Shown: positions 46,995 to 56,737, counted from the stretch's first letter. The stretch: DNA of 64,000 bases from Nitrosomonas sp. sh817 (GCF_030908545.1 NZ_CP133083.1:496001-560000), one strand, 5' to 3'. The notes: generated from the sequence alone by a model not told the origin. Numbers and translations are program-made.

Positions 46995-47322
46995 ACCTTC
47001 ATCGCGCGGCGCCTCAATTGTTACATTAAGACCCACTTTAACTTCCTAAGATCAAAGTGTATTATTGATAACAAGCAGAATATGGATTTATATTAGAGCG
47101 TTAGTGGTTGGTGGTGATATCATTTGCTAGAGCGGCATAGAAACTATCACCTCAACTAATCTGCCTTGTCTGTATAAAAATTGAATGATGATGTTTTATA
47201 GATAGGTGAATGTGCTGCGACTAAGGCGATGATAATTGGCATGTTCAATATCGCATAAATAATGGATCAATGGACCGGTGCTTTTGCAAACACTAGGGAG
47301 TACTAAATATAATTGCGTTAAT
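46995..47322. other. intergenic region before the response regulators
   Basis: This AT-rich stretch of 328 bases follows the IS remnant. I see no gene, tRNA or clear promoter. It precedes the ATG of the first regulator and probably holds its promoter. Confidence 0.4.
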
Positions 47323-47994
47323 ATGTCAAATCAGAAAATACAAGTAATGCTTGTGGACGATCATGCTATGATGCGTCACGGTATTTCGTTACTCGTTAAC
47401 AATGAACCCGATATGAAGGTGTGTGCTGAAGCTGGTGATGGCGGTGAGGCGTTGGCACTGCTTAGAAGAAATGTGCGTGTGGATATTGTTTTGCTCGATA
47501 TAACACTTAAAACAGTTCCTGGTTTTGAAGTTATTAAAAGTATCCATCTACTGTTACCTGCATTACCTGTACTTTTTGTTTCAATGCATGACGAGGAGAT
47601 CTATGCCGAGCGTGCTTTACAGGTTGGTGGGCGCGGTTATGTTTCAAAACAAGAAACGGGCGAAGTACTGTTAATTGCTATCCGTGAAGTATTGCAAGGT
47701 AATATTTTTCTCAGTAAGAATATGCATGCCAAGCTGCTGAGAAAAATCAAAATCGGACATTCAGAGCCGGAGCGATTAATTGACTCGCTGACTCTTAGTG
47801 AATTTGAAATTTTTCATTTGATTGGTGCGGGGCACAGTAGTCAGGAAATTGCTAAGTTGCTTAACCGGAGTGTCAATACAATTGAAACGCATCGTTTTAA
47901 TATTCGCAGTAAATTGAATTTAAAAGATGGTACAGATTTGATCCATTTTGCAACCCAGTGGAATTTAGCTGAATTAAGAAAAGCGATGTCTTAG
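47323..47994 (+). CDS. NarL/FixJ-type response regulator, intact receiver
   Basis: A 223-residue two-domain regulator. The receiver has the acid pair VDDHAMM (Asp12/13), the phosphoacceptor Asp59 in VLLDITL, Ser in LFVSMHDEE and Lys in YVSKQE. The C-terminal LuxR-type helix-turn-helix is FHLIGAGHSSQEIAKLLNRS, then VNTIETHRFNIRSKL. The start MSNQKIQVML was chosen over a frame extending 45 bases upstream. No histidine kinase gene is nearby. A closely related gene follows about 400 bases downstream. Confidence 0.88.
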   Translation: MSNQKIQVMLVDDHAMMRHGISLLVNNEPDMKVCAEAGDGGEALALLRRNVRVDIVLLDITLKTVPGFEVIKSIHLLLPALPVLFVSMHDEEIYAERALQVGGRGYVSKQETGEVLLIAIREVLQGNIFLSKNMHAKLLRKIKIGHSEPERLIDSLTLSEFEIFHLIGAGHSSQEIAKLLNRSVNTIETHRFNIRSKLNLKDGTDLIHFATQWNLAELRKAMS

Positions 47995-48389
47995 TTTTCT
48001 GATGTAGTTGGATTCGATTCGAGTACGCACCGAGCAGTTTATCGGCGTATCAGATTTTCCCAAAAGAACTTGATATTCTCATTGACTGTTTGCGATGTTC
48101 TGCAGAAAGTTAAAGATCGTAATCTCTCGTACCTATCACTGTTGTATTTATTTATCCTCAATCAGGTAAAATCGGGCAATCTTTTCTGCGCTAATGAAGG
48201 GGGTCGAGGAATTATTGAATCTGCTTTATTGGCTGCCACTAAGTGAGTAATTCGTTCGGACAGAATTTTGGGGCTATGATTCTGGTCGGGTTGTACTGGT
48301 TTATAGTACGTTATAAAGTATGCATCCTGTTTCGTAAGCGATGATACGGCACGCTTTGCAGGAATATCAAAATAATAAATTGCTCAATT
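47995..48389. other. intergenic region between the two regulators
   Basis: This 395-base stretch holds no gene I can support. Short frames with stops look like decayed coding sequence, but I cannot assign a family. The second regulator starts at its right edge. Confidence 0.4.
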
Positions 48390-49046
48390 ATGTCAATTTT
48401 GAAAGCACAAGTAATGCTGGTGGATGGTCATGCCATGATGCGGCAAAGCATTGCAATACTGGTTAACCAAGAGCCCGATTTGGAGGTTTGTGCTGAAGCA
48501 AAAGATGGTGTCGAAGCGATAGAGGCGCTAAAGCGAAATAGTAATGTGGATGTTGTGTTATTAGCGGTAACTTTTAGAACGATATCAGGCTTTGAAATAA
48601 TAAAAGATATACAGTCTCTATATCCCGCATTACCCGTACTTTTTGTTTCCATGAATAATGAAGAGATTTATGCTGAACGTGCTTTACAAGCGGGCGCTTA
48701 TGGGTACGTCATGAAACAAGAATCCGGCGAAGTACTAATCAATGCTATTCGCGAGGTACTTAAGGGAAACATTTTCCTAAGTAAGAAAATGTATGCAAAA
48801 CTCTTAAATAAGATAATACTGAAACGTTCTGATACCGAACAATTGATCAATTCATTGACACCAAGCGAGTTTGGCGTATTGAATCTAATTGGAAAAGGGC
48901 ATAGTTGCCAAGAAATTGCCAAATTACTTGATCGCAGTGTAAAAACCATCGAATCACATCGTTTAAACATCCGTGCTAAATTGAATTTGAAAGACAGTAC
49001 TGAATTGATACGCTATGCAACCCGATGGATCAATGGACAACAATAA
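48390..49046 (+). CDS. NarL/FixJ-type response regulator lacking the phosphoacceptor
   Basis: A 218-residue paralogue of the preceding regulator, alike along the full length. The receiver is altered at two key places: VDGHAMM replaces the second pocket Asp with Gly (position 13), and VLLAVTF has Ala at position 59 where the phosphorylated Asp should be. The Lys of YVMKQE and the whole LuxR-type DNA-binding domain (LIGKGHSCQEIAKLLDRS) are intact. It probably acts without phosphorylation, or is controlled by dimerisation or ligand. Tandem duplication followed by receiver change is the likely origin. Confidence 0.85.
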   Translation: MSILKAQVMLVDGHAMMRQSIAILVNQEPDLEVCAEAKDGVEAIEALKRNSNVDVVLLAVTFRTISGFEIIKDIQSLYPALPVLFVSMNNEEIYAERALQAGAYGYVMKQESGEVLINAIREVLKGNIFLSKKMYAKLLNKIILKRSDTEQLINSLTPSEFGVLNLIGKGHSCQEIAKLLDRSVKTIESHRLNIRAKLNLKDSTELIRYATRWINGQQ

Positions 49047-49089
49047 ATCTAATGACACTAAAGTAAATTACGTACTGAGGATTAATGTT

Positions 49090-50013
49090 TTAGCATTTAC
49101 CATCACCTTTAATTTCATCAACATGTTTATGTTTTTCGTCGTCAAGCGGATGTGAGTGGATCAAGTTGCCATGACGGTGTAAATTTGTATGAAGGGAAAT
49201 TTTTTCTCGAATATATTGAATAAAAACAGAAAGACAGAAAATAAAAGCACCGAACAAAACAATGGTGGCGCCAGAGGCTATATTAAAAAAATAACTTAAA
49301 TACATACCTCCTGCACCGATCATAATACCGATTATTATAGAATATAATAGCATTATACTAAATCGATCTGTCAATAAGCGCGCTGTCATCGCAGGTATAA
49401 TCAATGCCGCAGCGATCATTGTGACGCCAACGATGTTCATCGCAACTATGACAGACAACGTAAGCAATACTGCAAACAATAGTTGTAAAGCTTCTGTTCT
49501 GATACCGAAAATCTGCGCGGCTTCTTGATCAAAAATCGAAAACAGTAACGGTCTGTATGTCAAAAACATAATGGCTATTGTAACTACTGAAACTAATCCA
49601 ATAATCATTAAGTCGCTATCTGTAATGCCCAGAATGTTGCCGAACAATGCTGCTTCAAGACTTTTGTTCAAATTACGCTGCTGACTGATGACAGCTACGC
49701 CTAGTGCAAAAATAGCGGTTGTGACAATTCCGATAGCTGCATCTGATTTTATTTTTTTATTTTTGGTAAGCTGGTTTATCATTAATGCAGCGAATAGCCC
49801 CGTTATTCCAGCGCCGACATAAAAATTGAAATTGAGGACGAAGCCTATTATCGCACCGCCAAATGCAGCATGCGACAAACCATGGCCGACATAGCTCATG
49901 CCGCGTAGCACAACGTGAGTTCCTATCAGTCCGCATAAAGCTCCGATTAAAACAGCAGCTATTAAACCGTGAAGGAAAAATTCGTAATATAAAGGCTCCA
50001 AAAGGAATTGCAT
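49090..50013 (-). CDS. metal ABC transporter permease (ZnuB/MntB type)
   Basis: A 307-residue inner-membrane permease with about eight hydrophobic segments, starting LYYEFFLHGLIAAVLIGALC. The conserved GMSYVGHGLSHAAFGGAIIG motif is characteristic of Mn/Zn-type ABC-3 permeases. The C-terminal tail is His-rich (LHTNLHRHGNLIHSHPLDDE, then KHKHVDE) and may bind metal in the cytoplasm. It is the last gene of the ureE-led operon, so the cargo may be nickel, though zinc or manganese are the established cargo of this permease family. Confidence 0.88.
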   Translation of the reverse strand: MQFLLEPLYYEFFLHGLIAAVLIGALCGLIGTHVVLRGMSYVGHGLSHAAFGGAIIGFVLNFNFYVGAGITGLFAALMINQLTKNKKIKSDAAIGIVTTAIFALGVAVISQQRNLNKSLEAALFGNILGITDSDLMIIGLVSVVTIAIMFLTYRPLLFSIFDQEAAQIFGIRTEALQLLFAVLLTLSVIVAMNIVGVTMIAAALIIPAMTARLLTDRFSIMLLYSIIIGIMIGAGGMYLSYFFNIASGATIVLFGAFIFCLSVFIQYIREKISLHTNLHRHGNLIHSHPLDDEKHKHVDEIKGDGKC

Positions 50014-50020
50014 TGCTGTG

Positions 50021-50806
50021 TTACATATCGTGATTGAATTTTAATGGCGTGCTACTGGCGATTAGATGATAATCACCGTGTTGAATGATGATAATGTCGC
50101 TGCCGTATGTTTTTGTGAGGATATCGTTTGTGAAAATATCTCGTGGCCGGCCTTCTGCAATGATTCCGTTGTTAAAACAGATCACCCAGGGTAAATGAGA
50201 AGCAACGGCATTCAAATCATGCGTTGTCAATATGATTGTCATGCCCTGTTTATTGATATCTCCGAGCAGGTGGAGAATTTCGTGCTGAGTCTTGATATCC
50301 ACACCAGCAGTTGGTTCGTCAAGAACTAGTAATTGAGGGTTACTAATTAAGGCTCGTGCGAGAAAAGCGCGCTGACGCTGTCCACCGGATGTATGAGCAA
50401 TGTGCTGGCGTAGGCAGTTATAAATGCCAAGTTTTGCGGCCAGATCTTTTACAAGCTCCCGTTCTTGTTTGCTTTGCCAAGGTAATAGACGTTTGCCAGA
50501 ATAAAGTCCCATCATAATGACTTCTTCGACCGTTACCGGGAAGCTCCAATCGACACTCTCCAGTTGCGGAATGTAACCTATTTTTAGTTTTTGAACACGC
50601 CTGATAGGTTGGCCATTCAATAAGACCTGTCCGCTAAACGCAGCTTGAGTGCCAAGGATCGTCTTAAGTAGAGTTGTTTTGCCACAGCCGGTTGGGCCAA
50701 CTATGCCGACAAATTGACCTGTTTTAATTTGAAGTGACAAACCTGTAAAGACGACATTGTTCTCATAACTGGTTGTGACGTCAATTAATTGAATGGCAGG
50801 AATCAT
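50021..50806 (-). CDS. metal ABC transporter ATPase
   Basis: A 261-residue ATPase with Walker A GPTGCGKTT, signature HTSGGQRQRAF and Walker B LLVLDEPTAGVD. The pattern matches ZnuC/MntA-type subunits. It lies 7 bases from the permease gene and 8 bases from the binding-protein gene, so the three form one transporter. Confidence 0.9.
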   Translation of the reverse strand: MIPAIQLIDVTTSYENNVVFTGLSLQIKTGQFVGIVGPTGCGKTTLLKTILGTQAAFSGQVLLNGQPIRRVQKLKIGYIPQLESVDWSFPVTVEEVIMMGLYSGKRLLPWQSKQERELVKDLAAKLGIYNCLRQHIAHTSGGQRQRAFLARALISNPQLLVLDEPTAGVDIKTQHEILHLLGDINKQGMTIILTTHDLNAVASHLPWVICFNNGIIAEGRPRDIFTNDILTKTYGSDIIIIQHGDYHLIASSTPLKFNHDM

Positions 50807-50814
50807 CCCGCGAG

Positions 50815-51786
50815 TTAGTCGGTTAGATTACTGGCATCAACATGACGGGCGCAAGCTGGCTTGCCACCCAATGCCTTTGTCATGATTTCAATGTTGTTAA
50901 TCATCATGCCAATAAATGAATGATTGGGCTTTTCTGGCAGCGTATCATCCGAAAGTTTATCAACAAAATTGGCGCCCGATTCACGTGCAATTTGTTCCAT
51001 AATTTTGCTAGGAAAGACCTCTGATCCAAAAATAGCTGGTATTTTTTCACGCTTAATTTGTTCGATAATATTTATGATGTCGCGAGGACCGGGTTCAGTG
51101 AAGCTCGCTGGCTGGATTGCCGCGATAATTTTCATTCCATAACGTGGAGCAAAATAGGCAAAGGAGTCATGATAAGTTACCAATTTGCGGTTACTTTCCG
51201 GAATGGTTCCAATGCAAGCAAAAATCGCCTGGTCGAGCCGGTTCAATTTAGCTATGTACGACGATGCATTCGCTTCATAAAAAGCTGCATGGCTTGGATC
51301 AAGATTAACTAACCGATCGCGAATGATTGCTACGTATTGTATGGTCATTGCAATGTTAGGCCAAAGGTGTGGATTGGGTTTGCCTTGCTCTTTGGGAAAA
51401 CTGAAATCATATTGCCATTCTTCCTTAGGAAGTGTTTCGTTTGCCAAATAAACAATGGGGGTACTGGTTCTTTTTACTTTTTCAGCAAGTCTGATTATCG
51501 GCTCTTCAAGATTCAAGCCATTTACAATAATGATATCTGCATTTGCCAATATTTTTGCATTACTTGGAACCGGCTCAAATGAATGGGAATCCATCCCGTT
51601 CGGGACGAGGCCAGTCACCGCAATTAATGAGCCTCCTACATTTTCAATGATATTGGTTATTGGTGGTACGGTTGTGGCAATGCGCAGATTTTTGCTAATT
51701 TCTTCGGCATACGCCGGATTCAGTGTCAAACAGAGCGCTGAATAAAACAAAATCAATGGATGCATTAACTTTATAGTTTTTATCAT
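50815..51786 (-). CDS. metal ABC transporter substrate-binding protein (TroA/ZnuA type)
   Basis: A periplasmic binding protein of about 323 residues. The start MIKTIKLMHPLILFYSALCL at 51786 gives a normal signal peptide; a GTG 45 bases upstream lies inside ureE. Ligand residues of the cluster A-I fold are visible: His in DSHSFEPVPS, His in NPHLWPNI, His in TYHDSFAYFAPRYG, and the acidic group near VDKLSDD. The long His-rich loop common in zinc-specific ZnuA is absent. Cargo may be nickel because the gene follows ureE; manganese or zinc cannot be excluded. Confidence 0.87.
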   Translation of the reverse strand: MIKTIKLMHPLILFYSALCLTLNPAYAEEISKNLRIATTVPPITNIIENVGGSLIAVTGLVPNGMDSHSFEPVPSNAKILANADIIIVNGLNLEEPIIRLAEKVKRTSTPIVYLANETLPKEEWQYDFSFPKEQGKPNPHLWPNIAMTIQYVAIIRDRLVNLDPSHAAFYEANASSYIAKLNRLDQAIFACIGTIPESNRKLVTYHDSFAYFAPRYGMKIIAAIQPASFTEPGPRDIINIIEQIKREKIPAIFGSEVFPSKIMEQIARESGANFVDKLSDDTLPEKPNHSFIGMMINNIEIMTKALGGKPACARHVDASNLTD

Positions 51787-51805
51787 GCGAGTTAATTGGA
51801 ATTTT

Positions 51806-52369
51806 TCAGGACGATTGCGTATCCGTTCCACGGTGTATCTTCTGGCGTGTGGGAATCGGAGCTAGCGGATTGTGTATGTGACTGTGGTTATGATTATGAT
51901 GATCGTGATCGTGTCCACCGTGATGGTGTCCACCGTGATGGTGTCCGCTCGTGCTATAGGCGCCGGCTTCCGGCTCGAATTGTGCCGATTCTTCGACAAC
52001 CGTTGCGCCGAGTCCTTCAAGCATTTCTTTCAAGACGCTGTCCTGATAAATGCGCAAAAAACCATTCGCTACCTGGGTAACTGTATGACGATTTCCTAAA
52101 TGAAACGCACAACGTAGTAGATCGTACTCTGTATTGCATGTGATGCGATATGTCGGTTCTTCAGCAGAAATAATTTGAACGACTTTGCCATCATCGCTGC
52201 TCAAAAGATCGTTACTTCGCAGAACTGCGCCTCGTTGTGTGAAAATAGCGACTTCTTCACCCGAAGCCAGTGTGGTCCGCAAACGGCTGTTTACGCGCAA
52301 CTCATAAGGTAAAACCAGTTGCGCATAGATCGAATCAGCATGCGATACTTTAGTATTCAATTTAAGCAT
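51806..52369 (-). CDS. ureE: urease nickel metallochaperone UreE
   Basis: A 187-residue UreE that carries nickel to the urease assembly complex. The N-terminal domain (residues 1-70) contains RLRTTLASGEEVAIFTQRG; the nickel-binding C-terminal domain follows with FHLGNRHTVTQV. The tail (about residues 140-170) is a long His-rich stretch, beginning GHHHGGHHHGG, with about 14 His. It is separated from the other urease genes and leads an operon with a metal importer. The nickel link is established for UreE and is the basis for guessing the importer's cargo. Confidence 0.94.
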   Translation of the reverse strand: MLKLNTKVSHADSIYAQLVLPYELRVNSRLRTTLASGEEVAIFTQRGAVLRSNDLLSSDDGKVVQIISAEEPTYRITCNTEYDLLRCAFHLGNRHTVTQVANGFLRIYQDSVLKEMLEGLGATVVEESAQFEPEAGAYSTSGHHHGGHHHGGHDHDHHNHNHSHIHNPLAPIPTRQKIHRGTDTQSS

Positions 52370-52482
52370 TTATATTAATATTCCCTTATAATTTTCTTAC
52401 TGGACTCTGAAGATGAATAATTTTCTCGCCCGGGTCTATGTCTGTTGCTGATTTGTTTCTTTCTGAATTCTCATGAGTCTCA

Positions 52483-52938
52483 TCAGGTTATTGGGGGGGC
52501 TTTCGGAATGACTAAAACCGGGATTTTGGCCATTCGTAATACTTTCTGTACGGTACTGCCTACAAACAAGCTACCTAGAGCCCCTTTGCCTTGGCCGGTC
52601 ATAACGATCATATCGATAGCGTTTTTTTCAGCGTATTTGCATATTTCTTCAGCAATGTCATCCTCGCATATGACAACATCAATGTTCACTCCAGTATTTA
52701 TAAAATACTGATTGGCAACCGCATTAAGTTTCTGCTTTGTTTGATCTAATACTTTATCGCGATATTCTTGGATAACATTCGGGTTTGGCATTTGCTGTAA
52801 AAGACCAGGCGGCACATTGCCGGTTTGGAGAATGCTTAATAACGTAACTTGGTTCCCTTTCATTTTTGCCGCATAGGCTAAAGCAGCATATGACACATCG
52901 GAGAAATCTGTTGTAACTAATAGTTTTTTAGAATCCAT
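52483..52938 (-). CDS. universal stress protein, UspA family
   Basis: A 151-residue protein with the ATP-binding pattern GQGKGALGSLFVGSTVQKVL (G-2X-G-9X-G-S/T) and the typical start KLLVTTDFSDVSYAALAYA. It is cytoplasmic and stress-related; the exact role is unknown. It is a single gene on the minus strand. Confidence 0.9.
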   Translation of the reverse strand: MDSKKLLVTTDFSDVSYAALAYAAKMKGNQVTLLSILQTGNVPPGLLQQMPNPNVIQEYRDKVLDQTKQKLNAVANQYFINTGVNIDVVICEDDIAEEICKYAEKNAIDMIVMTGQGKGALGSLFVGSTVQKVLRMAKIPVLVIPKAPPIT

Positions 52939-53636
52939 AGCAGGAAGATTCCCTTCAAGTAATCGAAAATAGAAACATCTTGCTGATTTTCTTCTTAGTG
53001 GTATCAGCGTTCAAATGCAGATATTAGTAGGCTTCTAATATAAAACTGTCAATACTTTACGACCATCTCATAAACAAAAGTTGCACTTAAATTTTGCCTC
53101 TTCAAATATTCAATGCCTGATTATTTAATCTGAAATATCAATATCTAACCAGCATCAGAAGTAATATCTAATACTTTCTCTTAAAGAAAAATAGAGAATC
53201 CACTGAGCAAAAAATAAAATTTTTCCAGAAGAGGGAATAAAAATTATCCTGAGTAGAAAACAAAAGATTTCCTAATGGTGGAAGATCTCTCAGCGGCTTA
53301 ATATTCCAAGAGCGCTGGTCTTTTATTAAAGAACATCAATGGATAAAAAATGTATTTGCCTCATCTTTTTTAAGAACGGGGCATGCTTGCGGATTCAAAT
53401 TTATGGAAAATGAGTTAAGTATCGATGTAAGCAAGAGAGGCGAGTTGGTTAATCGGTACTTGGTTTTGTATACATTCAGTACTTGCAGCAAGAGTATTTT
53501 AGTATCAGATGAAATTATATTATATTTTATAAAATCGTTTTTTAGACAGATAAAAAATTTTCGTAATAGAAAGTTTCAGCTTTCTCTTTCTATTACATAC
53601 TGCATATCATCTATCGTAAAAAAAGGGAGATAATGA
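52939..53636. other. AT-rich intergenic region before the porin gene
   Basis: This 698-base interval separates the divergent stress-protein and porin genes. A 76-codon frame at 53403-53633 lacks a ribosome site and family resemblance and is not accepted. GGGAGA just before 53637 is a good ribosome site for the porin. Promoters are expected here, but I could not place them with confidence. Confidence 0.45.
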
Positions 53637-55124
53637 ATGAAGTTTTATTTCTTATGGATGCATCCGGTATCTGGCATTAATAGTAAGAAGCCAGAAATTC
53701 AGCAACAATTGCATCAATGTATGAAAGATACATATAAAGAACATAAGAAACTTTTCAAATGCCTTTTCTTTTCTGCGATTGTAATGATAATGAGTGCAGT
53801 CTACTCACCAAATGCAAATGCAGACTCTGTTGTTGAGAACAATTTAAAAACAACATCCAGCAATGACAAAGCAGAAGCTGTTGCTGACAGAAAAAAAATG
53901 AATTCGTGGCTTCATGGCAATAACTTCGAAGCTAATCATAATAAAGTAGGTGATCTAAAAGTTGGATTCGATAAATATAAGTTCCGGATAGAATATGATA
54001 ATTATCGATGGCTGACCATTGGTGCTGGCTATAGAGGTTCCGGTGTGTGGGCGCAAAACACTCAAAATGATTACCGGGATCGGTTTAGTAACGATAATGC
54101 TCGTATTTATGTGAACGGGCAAGTTCACCGCTTTGTCAAATTCGAGTTTAACACGGAATGTTTTTGGTGTAATAACACGCACAAGGGTGATTCTCCAAAG
54201 AATCTTTACACTGTACTCGATGCAATCGGTAAATTCGAATATAACCGTTATTTCAATATCTGGGGCGGGCGCATGCTTGTTCCTACGGAACGCGGTGAAT
54301 TAAGCGGTCCCTTCTATCAAGCCACGCACGATCCTTTCAAAACTCCTTTTTTCTCCAGTGACTTCAGTACCCATTTTGGCGCGGGTGGAGCCGGTCGTTA
54401 TGGCCGTGACGATGGCGGTACTCTCTGGGGAAGTTTAGAACCGGGATTCATCCCGGGCACTCTCGGTTATGCCGGGGGGGTATATCGCGGGTTGAGTTCT
54501 AAAAATAATGTGGGACCCAATCATTCAGATGATGTACTGTGGGCTGGCCGGTTAACTTATAATTTTTTAAATCCTGAGCAAAATCCTGGCTATTATACAA
54601 GCCAAACTTATTACGGTAAGGCCGGAGATATTCTCGCGCTTGCTTGGGGCTTTTCATACCAAAAGAATGGTGCTGGTTCACGTTCGCATAACAGTGACTT
54701 TTTCGGTTGGGTAACTGACGGAGTGTTTGAGAAAGTACTCCCTAAAAATCTAGGCGTTCTTACATTTAATGGTGAGTATAAGAAATTTTATGCAAACTAC
54801 GATAGATCTGCGTTTTCTGATGGTGGTTGTTTCTGTATTTTTGACGGGCAATCCTGGACGGTGACCGGTCTTTATTTGTTTCCTACCAAAATTGGGATCG
54901 GTCAGTTTCAGCCCTATGGTAGATTTACCAGTGTTCAACCCGATTTAAGCAGAAACCGCGAAGAAATTGAAGGCGGTTTAAACTATATCATTGATGGCTT
55001 CAATGCCCGGGTCTCAGCCTATTACCAGCATGGTGATTTATTTACGAAAGGCTTAAATTATTCACCGGATGCTTTTGGGGAAAAGGTCAATGTTTTTAAG
55101 CTCTCATTCCAGTTGCAAATCTGA
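53637..55124 (+). CDS. outer-membrane porin-like protein beside the urease genes
   Basis: A 495-residue protein predicted to form a beta-barrel, with alternating amphipathic strands, many aromatic residues and a C-terminal FKLSFQLQI ending in a hydrophobic residue. A signal sequence is seen at residues 38-63 (KLFKCLFFSAIVMIMSAV, cleavage near ANA), so about 37 residues precede it. The ATG at 53637 is well supported by GGGAGA, yet a shorter start at 53721 would give a normal signal. Its place directly before ureD suggests a channel for urea entry (inference). The exact porin family was not identified. Confidence 0.75.
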   Translation: MKFYFLWMHPVSGINSKKPEIQQQLHQCMKDTYKEHKKLFKCLFFSAIVMIMSAVYSPNANADSVVENNLKTTSSNDKAEAVADRKKMNSWLHGNNFEANHNKVGDLKVGFDKYKFRIEYDNYRWLTIGAGYRGSGVWAQNTQNDYRDRFSNDNARIYVNGQVHRFVKFEFNTECFWCNNTHKGDSPKNLYTVLDAIGKFEYNRYFNIWGGRMLVPTERGELSGPFYQATHDPFKTPFFSSDFSTHFGAGGAGRYGRDDGGTLWGSLEPGFIPGTLGYAGGVYRGLSSKNNVGPNHSDDVLWAGRLTYNFLNPEQNPGYYTSQTYYGKAGDILALAWGFSYQKNGAGSRSHNSDFFGWVTDGVFEKVLPKNLGVLTFNGEYKKFYANYDRSAFSDGGCFCIFDGQSWTVTGLYLFPTKIGIGQFQPYGRFTSVQPDLSRNREEIEGGLNYIIDGFNARVSAYYQHGDLFTKGLNYSPDAFGEKVNVFKLSFQLQI

Positions 55125-55354
55125 TCATCATCCGCTGAATATGTGTGTGGCATGAAAAAAGTTTTTCCGGAAGAGAAATGGATGTTATGTAACCAAAGAT
55201 TCAGATCAGAGATTTTTTGAATACTCTGGAGTTATTGAGATAGGGTCTTGTAATAATTTGTATTATTTAATATTTATCCCCGGATGTGCTTTGTGCAATT
55301 TGCGTATAAATTAAAAATGAAAACGATACAGAAACAGAAGGCGCACTAATAGAA

Positions 55355-56338
55355 ATGTCCACATATCGAAATTTACAGCAGAATTCGGAAACGGAAGCCT
55401 CTGTGGTATCTATAGACAAGATAAGTAATGATAAACAGCAGGGCATCCGTGAATCCCGGGTAACGGACCATCAAGCTCAGCTTAAATTTGTGCATCCAGC
55501 TTCTGAAATAAAGCCGGATGCAAGTATTTCATTAACCTTTGACAAGGAAGCAGGAAAAAGTCGTTTAGCGACACGTGATCATTTTGGACAACTGTATGTG
55601 CAAAAGCCATTTTATCCTGAAGGCTCGGAAGTTTGCCACATAGTATTGGTTCATCCGCCCGGGGGAGTCGTCGGAGGGGACAGACTGGAAATAGCGAACC
55701 ATGTCGGCGCAGATGCTAGCGTGCAGATAACAACACCAGGTGCGGCAAAGTGGTACAGATCCAATGGTCACATTTCGTATCAAAATGTAACGCTTGATGT
55801 GAAAACCGGCGGTTCGATGGAGTGGTTGCCGCAAGAAACGATCTTTTTTGACGATGCGCAAGTGGAACTTGTTCAAAGCATCAATCTGGAAAAGAACGCA
55901 GTCTATATTGGATGCGAGATATTCTGTCTCGGGCGCACCGCTTTCGGTGAATCATTCAATACCGGTCAAATCAGGCAGAAAGTAACCATATGCAGGGAGA
56001 AAAAATTAATCTGGTACGAACAGCTTAATTTACGCGGTGGAAGCGAAGCGATGCGCAGTTCGCTCATTCTGGCTGATAAAACTGTTTGTGCAACCTTGTT
56101 AGCGGTTAGTGATTCAATTTGTTCCAACGAGTTAATTAATACACTTCGCAGTCTGACAGCTGACCTTGATAAAGGAGCCGGGATGCTGGGTGTCTCGCAA
56201 GTAAAATCAGTAATAGTAGCGCGTTATCTAGGTAACTCAAGTGAAGTTGCACGTATCGTGATGTTAAAGCTTTGGGGTGTTTTGCGTCCAGCGCTACTCG
56301 GACGCAAAGCAGAAGTTCCGCGCATGTGGAATACCTGA
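55355..56338 (+). CDS. ureD: urease accessory protein UreD
   Basis: A 327-residue accessory protein that, with UreF and UreG, loads nickel into apo-urease. The family core is visible: CHIVLVHPPGGVVGGDRLEI, QITTPGAAKWYRSNG, and MEWLPQETIFFDDAQVEL. About 45 residues before the core, rich in Ser, Glu and Lys, form an extension of the kind that varies between species. It starts the ureD-A-B-C run. The gene follows the porin gene by 230 bases and may have its own promoter. Confidence 0.93.
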   Translation: MSTYRNLQQNSETEASVVSIDKISNDKQQGIRESRVTDHQAQLKFVHPASEIKPDASISLTFDKEAGKSRLATRDHFGQLYVQKPFYPEGSEVCHIVLVHPPGGVVGGDRLEIANHVGADASVQITTPGAAKWYRSNGHISYQNVTLDVKTGGSMEWLPQETIFFDDAQVELVQSINLEKNAVYIGCEIFCLGRTAFGESFNTGQIRQKVTICREKKLIWYEQLNLRGGSEAMRSSLILADKTVCATLLAVSDSICSNELINTLRSLTADLDKGAGMLGVSQVKSVIVARYLGNSSEVARIVMLKLWGVLRPALLGRKAEVPRMWNT

Positions 56339-56410
56339 GTTAAGTTTCTTCGTTACGAATTGATTCTGTTGTTTCACGTATTTTAATGACTTATTTAAAA
56401 GGAGGTATTC

Positions 56411-56713
56411 ATGGATCTGACTCCACGAGAAAAAGACAAACTGCAAATTTTTACTGCCGGACTCCTTGCTGAGAGACGTAAAGCACGCGGTGTAAAGCTG
56501 AACTATCCTGAAGCAGTTGCTTTGATTACATGTGCTGTTCTCGAAGGGGCGCGCGATGGCCGCACAGTTGCTGAGCTAATGGCCGCAGGCGCGCGCGTTC
56601 TGACCCGCGCGGATGTCATGGAAGGCGTTCCTGAAATGATCCATGACATTCAGGTTGAAGCTACCTTTCCAGATGGCACCAAACTGGTAACTGTTCATAA
56701 CCCGATTTCTTAA
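56411..56713 (+). CDS. ureA: urease gamma subunit
   Basis: A 100-residue subunit starting [20 protein letters not shown], with the family-typical [20 protein letters not shown] and the C-terminal [24 protein letters not shown] lies directly before the ATG, a strong ribosome site. It is a structural part of the urease (UreABC)3 complex. Confidence 0.97.
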   Translation: MDLTPREKDKLQIFTAGLLAERRKARGVKLNYPEAVALITCAVLEGARDGRTVAELMAAGARVLTRADVMEGVPEMIHDIQVEATFPDGTKLVTVHNPIS

Positions 56714-56737
56714 TAATTCTGCAAGGAGTAAACGACC

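Noticed and set aside
53403-53633. 76-codon plus-strand frame upstream of the porin gene
   Set aside because: It lies in AT-rich sequence with no ribosome site or family resemblance, and is probably chance.
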